A stretch of DNA of 19,524 nucleotides from Pseudomonadota bacterium (GCA_023460715.1 JAEWPH010000073.1:1-19524); one strand, 5' to 3'; numbered from the stretch's first letter, positions 6,743-15,350 are shown. The notes: generated by a model not told the origin, from the letters alone. A program made the numbers and translations.

Positions 6743-8977
6743 ATGATCGATCCCGATGACATCGGCTACAACTCCACCAGCAACCCGTCGTTCTCGACCC
6801 TGGTGGAGGAGCGGCTGAGCCGCCGCAACCTGCTGCGGCGCAGCGCTGCCACGGCGGGCGGTGCGATGCTGGGCAGCATGTCCCTGGCGGCTTGCGGTGG
6901 CGGCAGCGATGACCCGGTGGCTGCCCCAGCACCGGCTCCGGCCCCCGCGCCAGCACCGGCGCCCGCCCCCGCTCCAGCGCCGGCCGGCGTCAAGCTGAGC
7001 TTCAACCCGGTGGCCAAGAGCCTGGCGGACGCCGTGATCGTCCCCGCCGGCTACACCGCCAGCGTGCTGTACCGCCTGGGCGATCCGATCGCCGCGGGCG
7101 TGGCAGCCTACAAGAACGACGGTACGGACGATCCGGCCACCTACGACCGCCGCGCCGGCGACCACCACGACGGCATGACCTGGTTCGGTGTCGGCACCAA
7201 CGGCGCCTGGGATGCCAAGGCCGGCAACCGCGGCCTGCTGGTGATGAACCACGAGTCCCTGACCCCCGTGTTCCTGCACCCTGCCGGCCGCACGGTGGTG
7301 GGCGGCGTTCGCACGGTGGCCAGCGAAGTGCGCCGCGAGTTCTTCCTGCACGGCGTGAGCGTGATCGAGACGAACAAGGGCGCCGACGGCAAGTGGACCT
7401 ACAAGCAGGACTCCACCTTCAACCGCCGCGTGCACACGCTGACGCCGATGGAGCTGTCCGGCCCCGTGCGCGGCACGGACTACGTCAAGACCCGCTACTC
7501 CCCCGCCGGCACGGGCACGCGCGGCACGGTCAACAACTGCGCCAACGGCACCACGCCCTGGGGCACCTACCTCACCTGCGAAGAGAACTGGTACGGCTAC
7601 TTCTCGCGCACGCCCGCCACCGACGACGCCCGGCGCACCGCCAAGGAACTGGCCGCCATCAAGCGCTACGGCGTGGGTCCGCAGGCCTTCTACGGTCTGT
7701 GGGGCACGACGCAGGGCGCTGCTGATTCGACCGAGCAGGACACCTTCGACCGGTGGAACCTCGATGTCACCGGCGCCACGGCGGTGAACGACTACCGCAA
7801 CGCCCACAACACCTACGGCTGGGTGGTGGAGATCGACCCCTTCAGTCCCACCAGCACGCCGCGCAAGCGCACGGCCCTGGGCCGCTGCGGCCACGAAGGC
7901 GCCTGCTTGGGAACGGTGGAAGCCGGCAAGCCGCTGGTCTGGTACATGGGCGACGACGCCCGCAACGAGTACATCTACAAGTTCGTCTCCAACCGCAATT
8001 GGGACCCGGCCGACGCCACGGGCGGCCTGGCCGCCGGCGACAAGTACATGGACGACGGCAAGCTGTACGTGGCCAAGTTCAACGCCGATGGCACGGGCGA
8101 GTGGGTGGAACTGGCCTTCGGCAAGAACGGCATCACGGCCTCGGCGGCCAACTACGCCTTCGCCGACCAGGCCGACGTGCTGATCCATGCACGTCTGGCG
8201 GCCGATGTGGTGGGCGCGACCAAGATGGACCGCCCCGAGTGGACGGCCGTCAACCCGAAGACGGGCGAGGTGTACGTGACCCTCACCAACACCAATGCCG
8301 CTTCGCGCCCCATCGACAAGACCGATGCCGCCAACCCGCGCTTCTACAACGACCCCAAGGGCGCGACGGCGCAGATCGGCAACCCCAACGGCCACATCGT
8401 GCGCTTCGCGGACAGCGGCGGCAACGCCGGCACCACGCTGGCCTGGGACGTGTACCTGTTCGGCGCACGCTCCACGGCGTCGGCGAACATCAACATCTCG
8501 GGTCTCAGCGCCGACAACGACTTCTCCAGCCCCGACGGCCTGTGGTTCAGCCACGCCACGCCGGGCCTGGCATGGCTGGAAACCGATGACGGCGCCTATA
8601 CCGACGTGACCAACTGCATGCTGCTGGCCGCGGTGCCGGGCAAGGTGGGCGACGGTGCCAAGCAGACCATCACCAACGTGAGCGGCGCCACGAGCCGCAC
8701 GCAGGACACCATCGTCGGTGCCAAGCCGGGCGAGAAGGACACGCAGCTGCAGCGCTTCCTGGTGGGCCCCAAGGGCTGCGAGATCACCGGCATCGCCGAA
8801 TCGGGCGACGGGCGGGCGGTGTTCGTCAACATCCAGCATCCCGGTGAAGACACCAAGGACGCGGACATCGGCGACGCCACCAAGTACCAGAGCCACTGGC
8901 CCGACGGCGGCACCTCGCGCCCCCGCTCGGCCACGGTGGTGATCACGCGCAACGACGGCGGCCTGGTCGGCGTCTAA
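6743..8977 (+). CDS. PhoX/DUF839-family phosphatase, Tat lipoprotein
   Basis: This 744-residue protein has the long N-terminal lead typical of PhoX, a twin-arginine motif (SRRNLLR at 26-32), a hydrophobic segment and a lipobox-like SLAAC (Cys51), so it is probably Tat-exported and lipid-anchored. An (Ala-Pro)n linker (about 60-81) separates the anchor from the catalytic domain. Family motifs visible are MNHESL (168-173), TYLTCEENWYGYF (275-287), WVVEIDPFSPTSTPRKR and GRCGHEGA; PhoX enzymes are Ca/Fe-dependent alkaline phosphatases. Activity on phosphomonoesters is inferred from the family, as DUF839 includes proteins of unproven function. The ATG at 6743 has GAGG 6 nt upstream; the open frame before it (to 6533) is non-coding and overlaps the promoter elements. 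The gene is monocistronic, with a strong terminator 20 nt after the stop. Confidence 0.92.
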   Translation: MIDPDDIGYNSTSNPSFSTLVEERLSRRNLLRRSAATAGGAMLGSMSLAACGGGSDDPVAAPAPAPAPAPAPAPAPAPAPAGVKLSFNPVAKSLADAVIVPAGYTASVLYRLGDPIAAGVAAYKNDGTDDPATYDRRAGDHHDGMTWFGVGTNGAWDAKAGNRGLLVMNHESLTPVFLHPAGRTVVGGVRTVASEVRREFFLHGVSVIETNKGADGKWTYKQDSTFNRRVHTLTPMELSGPVRGTDYVKTRYSPAGTGTRGTVNNCANGTTPWGTYLTCEENWYGYFSRTPATDDARRTAKELAAIKRYGVGPQAFYGLWGTTQGAADSTEQDTFDRWNLDVTGATAVNDYRNAHNTYGWVVEIDPFSPTSTPRKRTALGRCGHEGACLGTVEAGKPLVWYMGDDARNEYIYKFVSNRNWDPADATGGLAAGDKYMDDGKLYVAKFNADGTGEWVELAFGKNGITASAANYAFADQADVLIHARLAADVVGATKMDRPEWTAVNPKTGEVYVTLTNTNAASRPIDKTDAANPRFYNDPKGATAQIGNPNGHIVRFADSGGNAGTTLAWDVYLFGARSTASANINISGLSADNDFSSPDGLWFSHATPGLAWLETDDGAYTDVTNCMLLAAVPGKVGDGAKQTITNVSGATSRTQDTIVGAKPGEKDTQLQRFLVGPKGCEITGIAESGDGRAVFVNIQHPGEDTKDADIGDATKYQSHWPDGGTSRPRSATVVITRNDGGLVGV
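6917..6984 (+). repeat. Ala-Pro codon repeat (linker) in the PhoX-family gene
   Basis: About 22 codons alternate GCN and CCN, encoding an extended Ala-Pro linker directly after the lipidated Cys51. The repeat uses varied synonymous codons (gca/gct/gcc/gcg), so it is not a recent perfect slippage tract. It probably holds the catalytic domain away from the membrane. Confidence 0.85.
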
Positions 8978-8992
8978 GTTCCAGCGCGCAGC

Positions 8993-9024
8993 AAAAAGGG
9001 CGGCCCCGTGGCCGCCCTTTTTTT
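8993..9024. terminator. Rho-independent terminator, probably bidirectional
   Basis: A perfect 8-bp stem, GGGCGGCC (8998-9005) and GGCCGCCC (9010-9017), encloses the loop CCGT. It is followed by seven T and preceded by five A on the plus strand. It ends the PhoX-family transcript, and the A tract becomes a U tract for the convergent membrane-protein gene ending at 9076. Confidence 0.93.
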
Positions 9025-9075
9025 CTTGTCTTGTGGTTGCCGCTGCTGTGCGCGGCCCCGGATCAACCCGGCCGT

Positions 9076-9894
9076 TCAGTCCAGGCGGACGTCTTCCGCA
9101 GGTTGGGGCGTCGCCGGTCCAGGCGCTTCGAAGCTGTCGCGGAAGGTGAACACGACCGAGGTGAAGAACATGCCGGCCAGCATCAGCGCCGTGGCCACCA
9201 GAATGCCGCTGCTGGCCACGGTGCCCAGCCCGACCAGCGTCAGCAAGGTCATGAGCACGCTCACGACGATGCCCGCGCCGAGGAACACCCCCATCCAGGA
9301 AAGCCCGTACACCGTGAACGCGCCGAAGTTGCGCAGGCAGGCCACGATGCTGAAGAACAGCGCTTTCACCGGCGGGATGTTGTGCCAGTGCACCAGCCCG
9401 GGTGCGTGCCAGAACAGCAGCGACAGCGGCAGGTACAGCGCCAGCGACAGCCACATGGCGGCCTGGAATTCCCCGCTCTGCGCGAGTTCGGGCGTCAGGG
9501 GCGCGCCGCCCAGGTAGACCCGGGCGAACTGACCGCCGTCCACCAGGGCCGACAGCCCCATCACGGCCAGAAAGCCCACGGCGTACAGGGCGCCCAGCGT
9601 CAGCATGGCGCGCAGCCGCTGCTGGCCGGTGCGGAACGCCACCAGCAGCAGGGCGGGCGTGGGGAAGCGGCCGAGCGTCGTCTCCGCGGCCGCGACCATC
9701 ATGGCCAGGGTGGCCGACGGCAGCAGCGCCAGCGCGACGGCCGGGCCGACGAGCGGCAGCATGGAGGCCAGCGACATGGCCGTCATGGTCATGAAGAACA
9801 GCGCCGCCAGGGCCAGCGGCTGGCGCCAGAAGGCGCGGATGCCGAGGCGAACCCATTCCAGACCCGTGCGAGCGGTGACGATGTGCAGTTTCAT
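9076..9894 (-). CDS. BPSS1780-family membrane protein
   Basis: This 272-residue integral membrane protein begins with the cytoplasmic segment TARTGLEWVRLGIRAFWRQPLAL, characteristic of the BPSS1780 family of betaproteobacteria. About six hydrophobic segments follow (for example LALAALFFMTMTAMSLASML, LTLGALYAVGFLAVMGL and GIVVSVLMTLLTLVGLGTV). The C-terminal tail is short, polar and Pro-rich. Function is unknown. It is on the same strand as thrB and 160 nt downstream of it; the paired repeat at 10002-10058 lies between. No convincing Shine-Dalgarno precedes the ATG at 9894 (the upstream minus sequence is ACCACCACCTC), but the family N-terminus supports this start. Confidence 0.88.
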   Translation of the reverse strand: MKLHIVTARTGLEWVRLGIRAFWRQPLALAALFFMTMTAMSLASMLPLVGPAVALALLPSATLAMMVAAAETTLGRFPTPALLLVAFRTGQQRLRAMLTLGALYAVGFLAVMGLSALVDGGQFARVYLGGAPLTPELAQSGEFQAAMWLSLALYLPLSLLFWHAPGLVHWHNIPPVKALFFSIVACLRNFGAFTVYGLSWMGVFLGAGIVVSVLMTLLTLVGLGTVASSGILVATALMLAGMFFTSVVFTFRDSFEAPGPATPQPAEDVRLD

Positions 9895-10001
9895 GAGGTG
9901 GTGGTCGTGAAGCGCATCCCTGCCGGGCGCAGGGACGGTGCGTGGTCGGTGAATTTACCGCAGTGGCCGGAGCGCCCGTGGCACGGGGCCTTTGGGCGGC
10001 G

Positions 10002-10058
10002 CTCAGAACGTGTTCGCGATCTCGCGCGGCCCCTGGAAGATCGTGACCACGTTCTCAG
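10002..10058. repeat. Inverted-repeat element at thrB 3' end (dispersed repeat, copies 1a and 1b)
   Basis: Two 22-nt arms (10002-10023 and 10037-10058) with a 13-nt loop can pair imperfectly. The right arm includes the thrB stop codon (10055-10057). Read on the minus strand, the left arm contains the core GAGATCGCGAACACGTTCT. The right arm, on the plus strand, contains the related AAGATCGTGACCACGTTCT. The same core recurs at 14334-14352 and 19452-19470. A U-tract is missing, so it is not a classical terminator, although as a 3' hairpin it could protect the thrB message or reduce read-through. Confidence 0.75.
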
Positions 10059-11005
10059 GCGTGGACCGGATGGGCCAGCCGCTGGCGCAGCACGCGCTCG
10101 AAGTGCGTCGGGTCGTGCGGGGTGAGCATGGCGGCTTCGCGCGGCAGGTGGAAGTCCCACAGGCGGGAGATCCAGAAGCGCAGCGCTCCGGCCCGCAGCA
10201 TGGCCGGCAGCAGCGCACGCTCGTCTGCAGAGAGCGGGCGCACGGCCTGGTAGGCCTGCAGCAGCGCTGTGGCGCGTGCGGCATCGTGGGCGCCGGTGGC
10301 CAGATCGATACACCAGTCGTTCAGGCACACGGCCAGGTCGAACAGCCAGGTGTCGACCCCGGCGAAGTAGAAGTCGAAGAAGCCGGTGAGCTCCTCGCCG
10401 TCGAACATGGCGTTGTCGCGGAACAGGTCGGCATGGACGGGCCCGCGCGGCAGAGCCGCATAGGCGGACGAGGCTGCGACATGGTTCTGGTAGGCCAGTT
10501 CGGATTGCAGCAAGGCGGCCTGGCCCGCGTCCAGGTGCGGCAGCACCACGGGCACGGTCTCGTTCCACCACGCCAGGCCGCGCAGGTTGGGCTGCCGGCG
10601 GTCGAAGTCGCGGCCGGCGAGGTGCATGCGCGCGAGCAGGGTGCCGAGGGCCGCGCAGTGCACGGGCTGGGGCGCCAGCTGGCTCTTGCCGCGCAGCTTG
10701 TTGACCACGGCGGCGGGTTTGCCGGCCACGGTGTGCAGGATGTCGCCGTCCTGGTCCGCCTGCGGGTCGGGCACGGGAATGCCGGCGTGCGCCAGATGCT
10801 TCATCAGGTGCAGGTAGAACGGCAGCTGGGCGGCGGACAGGCGCTCGAACAGGGTCAGCACGTACTCGCCCTGGTCGGTGGTGGCGAAGTAGTTGGTGTT
10901 CTCGATGCCGCCCTCGATGCCGCGCAGGTCGGTCAGGGTGCCCAGCTGCAGGCGGCGCAGCAGGTCGCTGGCCTCGGTGGGGGAGACTTCGGTGAAAACG
11001 GCCAT
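10055..11005 (-). CDS. thrB: Homoserine kinase (APH/choline-kinase type)
   Basis: This 316-residue cytoplasmic enzyme phosphorylates homoserine to O-phosphohomoserine with ATP, in the threonine pathway. It is the aminoglycoside-phosphotransferase-fold form found in many proteobacteria, not the GHMP-type ThrB of E. coli. N-terminal family signature: [23 protein letters not shown] (32-54, with the nucleotide-binding strands). Catalytic loop: HADLFRDN (191-198), with the Brenner-type Asp and Asn. Metal-binding segment: DFYFAG (211-216). The length is normal for the family. It sits downstream of a DUF2782 gene on the same strand, 108 nt away, an arrangement I recognise from betaproteobacteria. 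Upstream of the ATG there is no clear Shine-Dalgarno, only GATCGATCG and a duplicated 9-mer. Confidence 0.95.
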   Translation of the reverse strand: MAVFTEVSPTEASDLLRRLQLGTLTDLRGIEGGIENTNYFATTDQGEYVLTLFERLSAAQLPFYLHLMKHLAHAGIPVPDPQADQDGDILHTVAGKPAAVVNKLRGKSQLAPQPVHCAALGTLLARMHLAGRDFDRRQPNLRGLAWWNETVPVVLPHLDAGQAALLQSELAYQNHVAASSAYAALPRGPVHADLFRDNAMFDGEELTGFFDFYFAGVDTWLFDLAVCLNDWCIDLATGAHDAARATALLQAYQAVRPLSADERALLPAMLRAGALRFWISRLWDFHLPREAAMLTPHDPTHFERVLRQRLAHPVHA

Positions 11006-11013
11006 CGATCGAT

Positions 11014-11036
11014 CGGTCAGCGGAAAACGGTCAGCG
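11014..11036. repeat. 9-bp direct repeat in the thrB leader
   Basis: CGGTCAGCG occurs at 11014-11022 and 11028-11036, a 14-bp period, within the 108-nt gap upstream of thrB. Too little to assign a function. It could be an operator or a chance duplication. Confidence 0.4.
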
Positions 11037-11113
11037 CGACGCAGTGCGCGGGCGGGGAGGCGGAAGAGACAGAAGAGGACGGGCGCAGCGGGCGACCCGC
11101 GGCCGTGCCGGGA

Positions 11114-11473
11114 TCAGAAGCGGCCGACGTTCCAGACGCGCGGGCCAGTCACCGTCTCGGCGCCGCTGCGGCTGCCGGCACGCGAGCGGGCGCCGTCGGA
11201 CGACTGCACCTCGTACTCGGGCATGGTGCCCACCTTGGGCTGTACGGTGATGGAACGGGTCTGGCCGCCCACGCGCAGTTCGTTCACGCGGCTGCCTTCG
11301 TCCTCTACCTGGATGCGCTCCACGCGCTGGTTCTGGCGGTCACCGCGTTGCTCCTGTTCCAGGAGCGCCTGGCGCTCGCCAGTATTGGGCTGGGAGCTGT
11401 TTTGGCTGGCAGTCTGGGCCAGAGCCGGGCCGGAAGCCAGGGCCAGAAGGAGGAGGGTGTGGGCGGCGCGCAT
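11114..11473 (-). CDS. DUF2782 domain protein, small exported protein
   Basis: This 119-residue protein has a clear signal peptide (AAHTLLLLALASGPALAQ, mature near residue 20). It has a charged Gln/Glu/Arg-rich middle (RQALLEQEQRGDRQNQRVERIQVEDEGSRVNELRVGG) and a short C-terminal core (GTMPEYEVQ...GPRVWNVGRF). This pattern fits DUF2782, whose members have no known function and commonly sit between polA and thrB in betaproteobacteria. The same frame stays open for 1227 codons back across the whole of polA on the opposite strand. That extension is a GC-driven shadow; the signal peptide fixes the start at 11473. A TACAAT -10-like hexamer ends only 6 nt upstream of the ATG. Confidence 0.85.
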   Translation of the reverse strand: MRAAHTLLLLALASGPALAQTASQNSSQPNTGERQALLEQEQRGDRQNQRVERIQVEDEGSRVNELRVGGQTRSITVQPKVGTMPEYEVQSSDGARSRAGSRSGAETVTGPRVWNVGRF

Positions 11474-11479
11474 GGCGGG

Positions 11480-11485
11480 ATTGTA
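11480..11485 (-). promoter_or_regulatory. Candidate -10 for the DUF2782/thrB transcript
   Basis: The minus strand reads TACAAT, a good sigma70 -10. Its end lies 6 nt from the ATG at 11473, so the transcript would be leaderless or almost so. No good -35 is seen 16-18 nt upstream. Confidence 0.4.
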
Positions 11486-11557
11486 GGCTGCGTCTGCCCC
11501 GCCCAGCCGTAGGACGCCGCACGGCTGGCATGAAAGCCGGAGTGCACAATCCACGGC

Positions 11558-14335
11558 ATGAGCAAACCCAAGACTTTGGTGCTGGTGGACGGCTCCAGCT
11601 ATCTGTACCGCGCCTTCCACGCCATGCCCGACCTGCGGGCCGTGCCGGGCGACCCCACCAGCCCGGCGACCGGCGCCATCCGCGGCATGGTGAACATGCT
11701 GCAGGCGCTGAAGCGGGAGTACCCGGCGCAGTACGCGGCCTGCGTGTTCGACGCCAGCGGCCCCACCTTCCGCGACGAGCTGTACCCTGAATACAAGGCG
11801 CACCGCGCTCCCATGCCCGACGACCTGCGCTCGCAGATCGAGCCCATCCACGAGGTGGTGCGCCTGCTGGGCTGGCCGGTGGTCTGCGTGCCCGGCGTGG
11901 AGGCGGACGACGTCATCGGCACGCTGGCCGCCTGCGCGGCGGCGCAGGGCATCGAGGTCATCGTCTCCAGCGGCGACAAGGACCTGTCGCAGCTGGTGAA
12001 CGAGCACATCACCATCATCGACACCATGAACGGCAAGCGCCGCGACGTGGCGGGCGTGACGGCCGAGTTCGGCGTGCCGCCCTCGCTGATGGTGGACTAC
12101 CAGACGCTGGTGGGCGACACCGTGGACAACGTGCCCGGCGTGCCCAAGGTCGGGCCCAAGACGGCGGCCAAGTGGCTCAACGAATACGGTTCCCTCGACA
12201 ACCTGCTCGCGCGTGCCGGCGAGATCAAGGGCGTGGCGGGCGAGAACCTGCGCGGCGCGCTGGAGTGGCTGCCCAAGGGCCGGCAGCTCGTCACCATCAA
12301 GACCGACTGCGATCTGGCAGGCCATGTGGCTGGGCTGCCTGCTATCGATGAGATAGCGGTCGGCGCAGAAGAGACGGTTGCGCTGCGGGATTTCTATCAG
12401 AAGTATGGCTTCAAGGGCCTGGCGCGCTCGCTGGAATCTGCAGCCGCTCCGGCCGCTGTGCCGTCCGGCGCGAGCGGCGACCTGTTCGCGTCGCCCGAGG
12501 CCACTTTCGTCGCCGAGGCGGCCCAGGGCCGGGAGGTGGCGTACGACACCATCCTGACCTGGGAGGACTTCGACCGCTGGCTGGCCCGGCTGCAGTCTGC
12601 GGAGCTGGTAGCCATCGACACCGAGACGACTTCGCTGGACGAACTGCGCGCCGAGATCGTGGGCATCAGCTTCAGCGTGGAGCCCGGCACGGCGGCGTAC
12701 GTGCCGCTGCAGCACTGCGGCCCCGACGCACCGGAACAGCTGCCGCTGGGCGAAGTGCTGGCACGCCTCAAGCCCTGGCTGGAAGATGCCACCCGGCCCA
12801 AGCTGGGCCAGCACATCAAGTACGACCGCCACGTGTTCAAGAATCACGGCATCGATGTGCGGGGCTATGCACACGACACCATGCTGCAGAGCTATGTGCT
12901 GGAAGTGCACAAGCCCCACGGGCTGGCCAGCCTGGCCGAGCGCCACACGGGCCGCACCGGCATCAGCTACGAAGACCTGTGCGGCAAGGGCGCCAAGCAG
13001 ATTCCGTTCGCCCAGGTGGAGGTGGACAAGGCTGCAGCGTATTCGTGCGAAGACTCCGACCAGACGCTGGATGTGCACCGCGTGCTGTGGCCCTTGCTGC
13101 AGGCGGACGAGAAGCTGCGGGGCATCTACGAGCTGGAAATGGCCAGCAGCGAGCGGCTTTTTCGCATCGAACGCAACGGCGTGCTGATCGACGCCGCTAC
13201 GCTGGCCACGCAGAGCCATGAGCTGGGCCAGCGCATCCTGCAACTGGAGCAGGAGGCCTACGACATCGCGGGCCAGCCGTTCAACCTGGGCTCGCCCAAG
13301 CAGCTGGGCGAGATCTTCTTCGACAAGCTGGGCATGCCCGTGGTCAAGAAGACCGCGACCGGCGCCCGCAGTACCGACGAAGAGGTGCTGGAGAAGCTGG
13401 CTGAGGACTATCCGCTGCCCGCCAAGCTGCTGGAGCACCGCAGCCTCTCCAAGCTCAAGGGCACCTACACCGACAAGCTGGCGCAACTGGCCAACCCGGT
13501 CACGGGCCGCGTGCACACGCACTACGCGCAGGCCGTGGCGGTGACGGGGCGCCTGTCGAGCAACGACCCCAACCTGCAGAACATTCCCATCCGCACGGCC
13601 GAAGGCCGCCGCGTGCGCGAGGCCTTCGTGGCGCCGCCGGGCCGCGTGATCGCCAGTGCCGACTACAGCCAGATCGAGCTGCGCATCATGGCGCACCTGA
13701 GCGGCGACCAGTCGCTGCTGGACGCCTTCACCAACGGCCTGGATGTGCACCGCGCCACGGCGGCCGAGGTGTTCGGCGTGGACGTGAGCCAGGTCAGCAG
13801 CGAGCAACGCCGCTACGCCAAGGTCATCAACTTCGGCCTGATCTACGGCATGAGCAGCTTCGGGCTGGCGAAGAACCTGGGCATCGAGACCAAGGTGGCG
13901 GCCGCCTACATCGACAGCTACTTCCAGCAATACCCGGGCGTGCGGCGCTACATGGACGAGACCAAGGCCGCCGCCAAGGCCAACGGCTATGTGGAGACCG
14001 TCTTCGGCCGGCGCCTGTACCTGCCCGAGATCAACTCGCCCAACGGCCCGCGTCGCAGCGGCGCGGAACGCGCGGCCATCAATGCCCCCATGCAGGGCAC
14101 GGCCGCCGATCTGATCAAGAAGGCCATGGTGGCCGTGCAGGACGTGCTGGACGCCGAAAAGCCGGGCATCCTCATGATCATGCAGGTGCACGATGAACTG
14201 GTGTTCGAGCTGCCCGAGTCCGAGGTGGATTGGGTACGCACCGAGGTGCCCCGCCTCATGGCCGGCGTGGCCGATCTCAAGGTGCCCCTGCTGGCCGAAG
14301 TGGGCGTGGGGCCCAACTGGGACAAGGCGCACTGA
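11558..14335 (+). CDS. polA: DNA polymerase I
   Basis: This 925-residue, full-length family A polymerase used in Okazaki-fragment processing and repair has three domains in the usual order. The 5'-nuclease (1-~290) shows LVDGSSYLYRAF, EADDVIGT (115-122) and SSGDKDLSQL acidic clusters plus a helix-hairpin-helix around VPGVPKVGPKTA. The 3'-5' proofreading domain (~325-520) keeps its catalytic residues: AIDTET (Asp354, Glu356), KYDRHV and YSCEDSDQ. The polymerase domain shows motif A DYSQIELR (702-709), motif B RYAKVINFGLIYG (752-764, with the Lys and Tyr of the O-helix) and motif C VHDE (877-880). All activities should be intact. The ATG at 11558 lacks a strong Shine-Dalgarno; a CACAAT -10-like hexamer lies 7 nt upstream. 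The stop codon overlaps a copy of the dispersed repeat. Confidence 0.98.
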   Translation: MSKPKTLVLVDGSSYLYRAFHAMPDLRAVPGDPTSPATGAIRGMVNMLQALKREYPAQYAACVFDASGPTFRDELYPEYKAHRAPMPDDLRSQIEPIHEVVRLLGWPVVCVPGVEADDVIGTLAACAAAQGIEVIVSSGDKDLSQLVNEHITIIDTMNGKRRDVAGVTAEFGVPPSLMVDYQTLVGDTVDNVPGVPKVGPKTAAKWLNEYGSLDNLLARAGEIKGVAGENLRGALEWLPKGRQLVTIKTDCDLAGHVAGLPAIDEIAVGAEETVALRDFYQKYGFKGLARSLESAAAPAAVPSGASGDLFASPEATFVAEAAQGREVAYDTILTWEDFDRWLARLQSAELVAIDTETTSLDELRAEIVGISFSVEPGTAAYVPLQHCGPDAPEQLPLGEVLARLKPWLEDATRPKLGQHIKYDRHVFKNHGIDVRGYAHDTMLQSYVLEVHKPHGLASLAERHTGRTGISYEDLCGKGAKQIPFAQVEVDKAAAYSCEDSDQTLDVHRVLWPLLQADEKLRGIYELEMASSERLFRIERNGVLIDAATLATQSHELGQRILQLEQEAYDIAGQPFNLGSPKQLGEIFFDKLGMPVVKKTATGARSTDEEVLEKLAEDYPLPAKLLEHRSLSKLKGTYTDKLAQLANPVTGRVHTHYAQAVAVTGRLSSNDPNLQNIPIRTAEGRRVREAFVAPPGRVIASADYSQIELRIMAHLSGDQSLLDAFTNGLDVHRATAAEVFGVDVSQVSSEQRRYAKVINFGLIYGMSSFGLAKNLGIETKVAAAYIDSYFQQYPGVRRYMDETKAAAKANGYVETVFGRRLYLPEINSPNGPRRSGAERAAINAPMQGTAADLIKKAMVAVQDVLDAEKPGILMIMQVHDELVFELPESEVDWVRTEVPRLMAGVADLKVPLLAEVGVGPNWDKAH
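12341..12357. repeat. GCTATC/GATAGC hairpin inside polA
   Basis: The sequence GCTATCGATGAGATAGC is a perfect 6-bp stem with a 5-nt loop. It encodes part of PAIDEIA near the end of the 5'-nuclease domain. GCTATC-type palindromes are common in Comamonadaceae genomes as I recall them, and this one uses less GC-rich codons than its surroundings. It may be a domesticated repeat or coincidence. Confidence 0.35.
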
Positions 14336-14355
14336 GATCGTCAACACGTTCTGAG
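14334..14355. repeat. Dispersed repeat, copy 2 (at the polA stop codon)
   Basis: This 22-bp segment begins inside the polA TGA. Its reverse complement equals the left arm of the thrB-end element at 20 of 22 positions, and on the plus strand its core is GAGATCGTCAACACGTTCT. No matching second arm lies nearby, so this is a half-element. The region up to 14412 also has GCGCCAG/CTGGCGC arms with a ~20-nt loop, a weak candidate polA terminator. Confidence 0.7.
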
Positions 14356-14423
14356 AGCTTGCCGCTGCAGCGCCAGCGTTTGCGGTCCGCTGCAGGCTGG
14401 CGCGCTCGTTGCAAGATAGCGCC

Positions 14424-15350
14424 ATGCGCCTGCGCCACATCGAAGTCTTCAATGCCGTGATGCTCACCGGCAGCGTGAGCGCTGCCGCACGGCTCATCAA
14501 CGTCACCCAGCCCGCGGTCAGCCGCATCCTCGCGCATGCGGAGCTGCAGCTGGGCTTTGCCCTGTTCCACCGGCACAAGGGGCGCCTCGTGCCCACGCGC
14601 GAGGCACAGACGCTGTACCCGCACATCGAGCGTCTGTTCAACCAGCTGGACGAGGTGCAGCGCCTGGCCGCCGGCCTGCGCGGCCAGCAGCGCGAGGGCG
14701 AGCTGCACATCCTGAGCGTGCTGGCGCTGAGCCACGAGGTGATGCCGCGCGCCCTCAAGGCCTTCCGGGCCCTGCACCCCGGGGTGGATGTGACCATCGA
14801 TGCCCTGCATTCGCCGCAGATCGTCTCGGCCCTGGTGCTGCAGGAGGCGGACCTGGGCTTTGCCTACAGCGCGCCGGCGCACCCGGCGCTGGCCCAGCAG
14901 GTGCTGAGCGAGGCGCGCATGGTGTGCGTGGCGCCGCGGGGGCTGTTGCCCCCCGCGCTGGTGCAGGCAGGCCGCGTGCATCTGTCCGATCTGGTGCAGA
15001 CACCGGTCATCCGGCTGATGGTGACCGACCCGCTGGGCGCCCTGCTGGGCTTGGCCTGCCGCGAGGCCGAAGTGGGCCTGCAGACGGCCGTCACGGTGCA
15101 GACCTACCACGCGGCCCTGGCCCTGGCGCACCACGGCGTGGGCGTGGCGTTGGTGGATGCGTGCACTGCCGCCTCCGCCGACCGCCGCAAGGTGGATGTG
15201 CTGGAGCTGGAGCCCCGCATGCCCGTACCGGTGGTCATGCTGCGCCTGGCCAACCGGCCGGCGTCGCTGCTGGCAGACGCCATGGCCCGCTGCATGCAGC
15301 AGGCGGTGCAGCAGACCCTGAGCGATTGCGGCCTGGCTGGGCCGGCATGA
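14424..15350 (+). CDS. LysR-family transcriptional regulator
   Basis: This 308-residue cytoplasmic regulator has an N-terminal winged helix-turn-helix: LRHIEVFNAVMLTGSVSAAARLINVTQPAVSRILAHAE covers residues 3-40, with the recognition helix around TQPAVSRIL. A type-2 periplasmic-binding-like effector domain follows from about residue 90. The opening resembles OccR/NocR-type regulators of arginine- and opine-related amino-acid catabolism. The ATG at 14424 puts the HTH at the usual distance from the N-terminus; an in-frame TTG at 14409 would add five residues. It converges on the D-amino-acid dehydrogenase gene with 7 nt between stops. The plausible targets are that gene and the divergent binding-protein/racemase pair; the effector is probably an amino acid. 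Regulation of these neighbours is inferred. Confidence 0.93.
   Translation: MRLRHIEVFNAVMLTGSVSAAARLINVTQPAVSRILAHAELQLGFALFHRHKGRLVPTREAQTLYPHIERLFNQLDEVQRLAAGLRGQQREGELHILSVLALSHEVMPRALKAFRALHPGVDVTIDALHSPQIVSALVLQEADLGFAYSAPAHPALAQQVLSEARMVCVAPRGLLPPALVQAGRVHLSDLVQTPVIRLMVTDPLGALLGLACREAEVGLQTAVTVQTYHAALALAHHGVGVALVDACTAASADRRKVDVLELEPRMPVPVVMLRLANRPASLLADAMARCMQQAVQQTLSDCGLAGPA

Noticed and set aside
6662..9856. 1064-codon open frame on the minus strand opposite the PhoX-family gene
   Set aside because: Low-complexity Arg/Gly/Ala/Val translation crossing a strong terminator and overlapping the real membrane-protein gene in another frame; a high-GC shadow.
11114..14797. 1227-codon open frame on the minus strand opposite polA
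   Set aside because: It is a mirror frame of a GC-rich gene; composition is His/Arg/Gln/Ala-rich with no domain. Only its last 119 codons (DUF2782) begin with a signal peptide and look coding.
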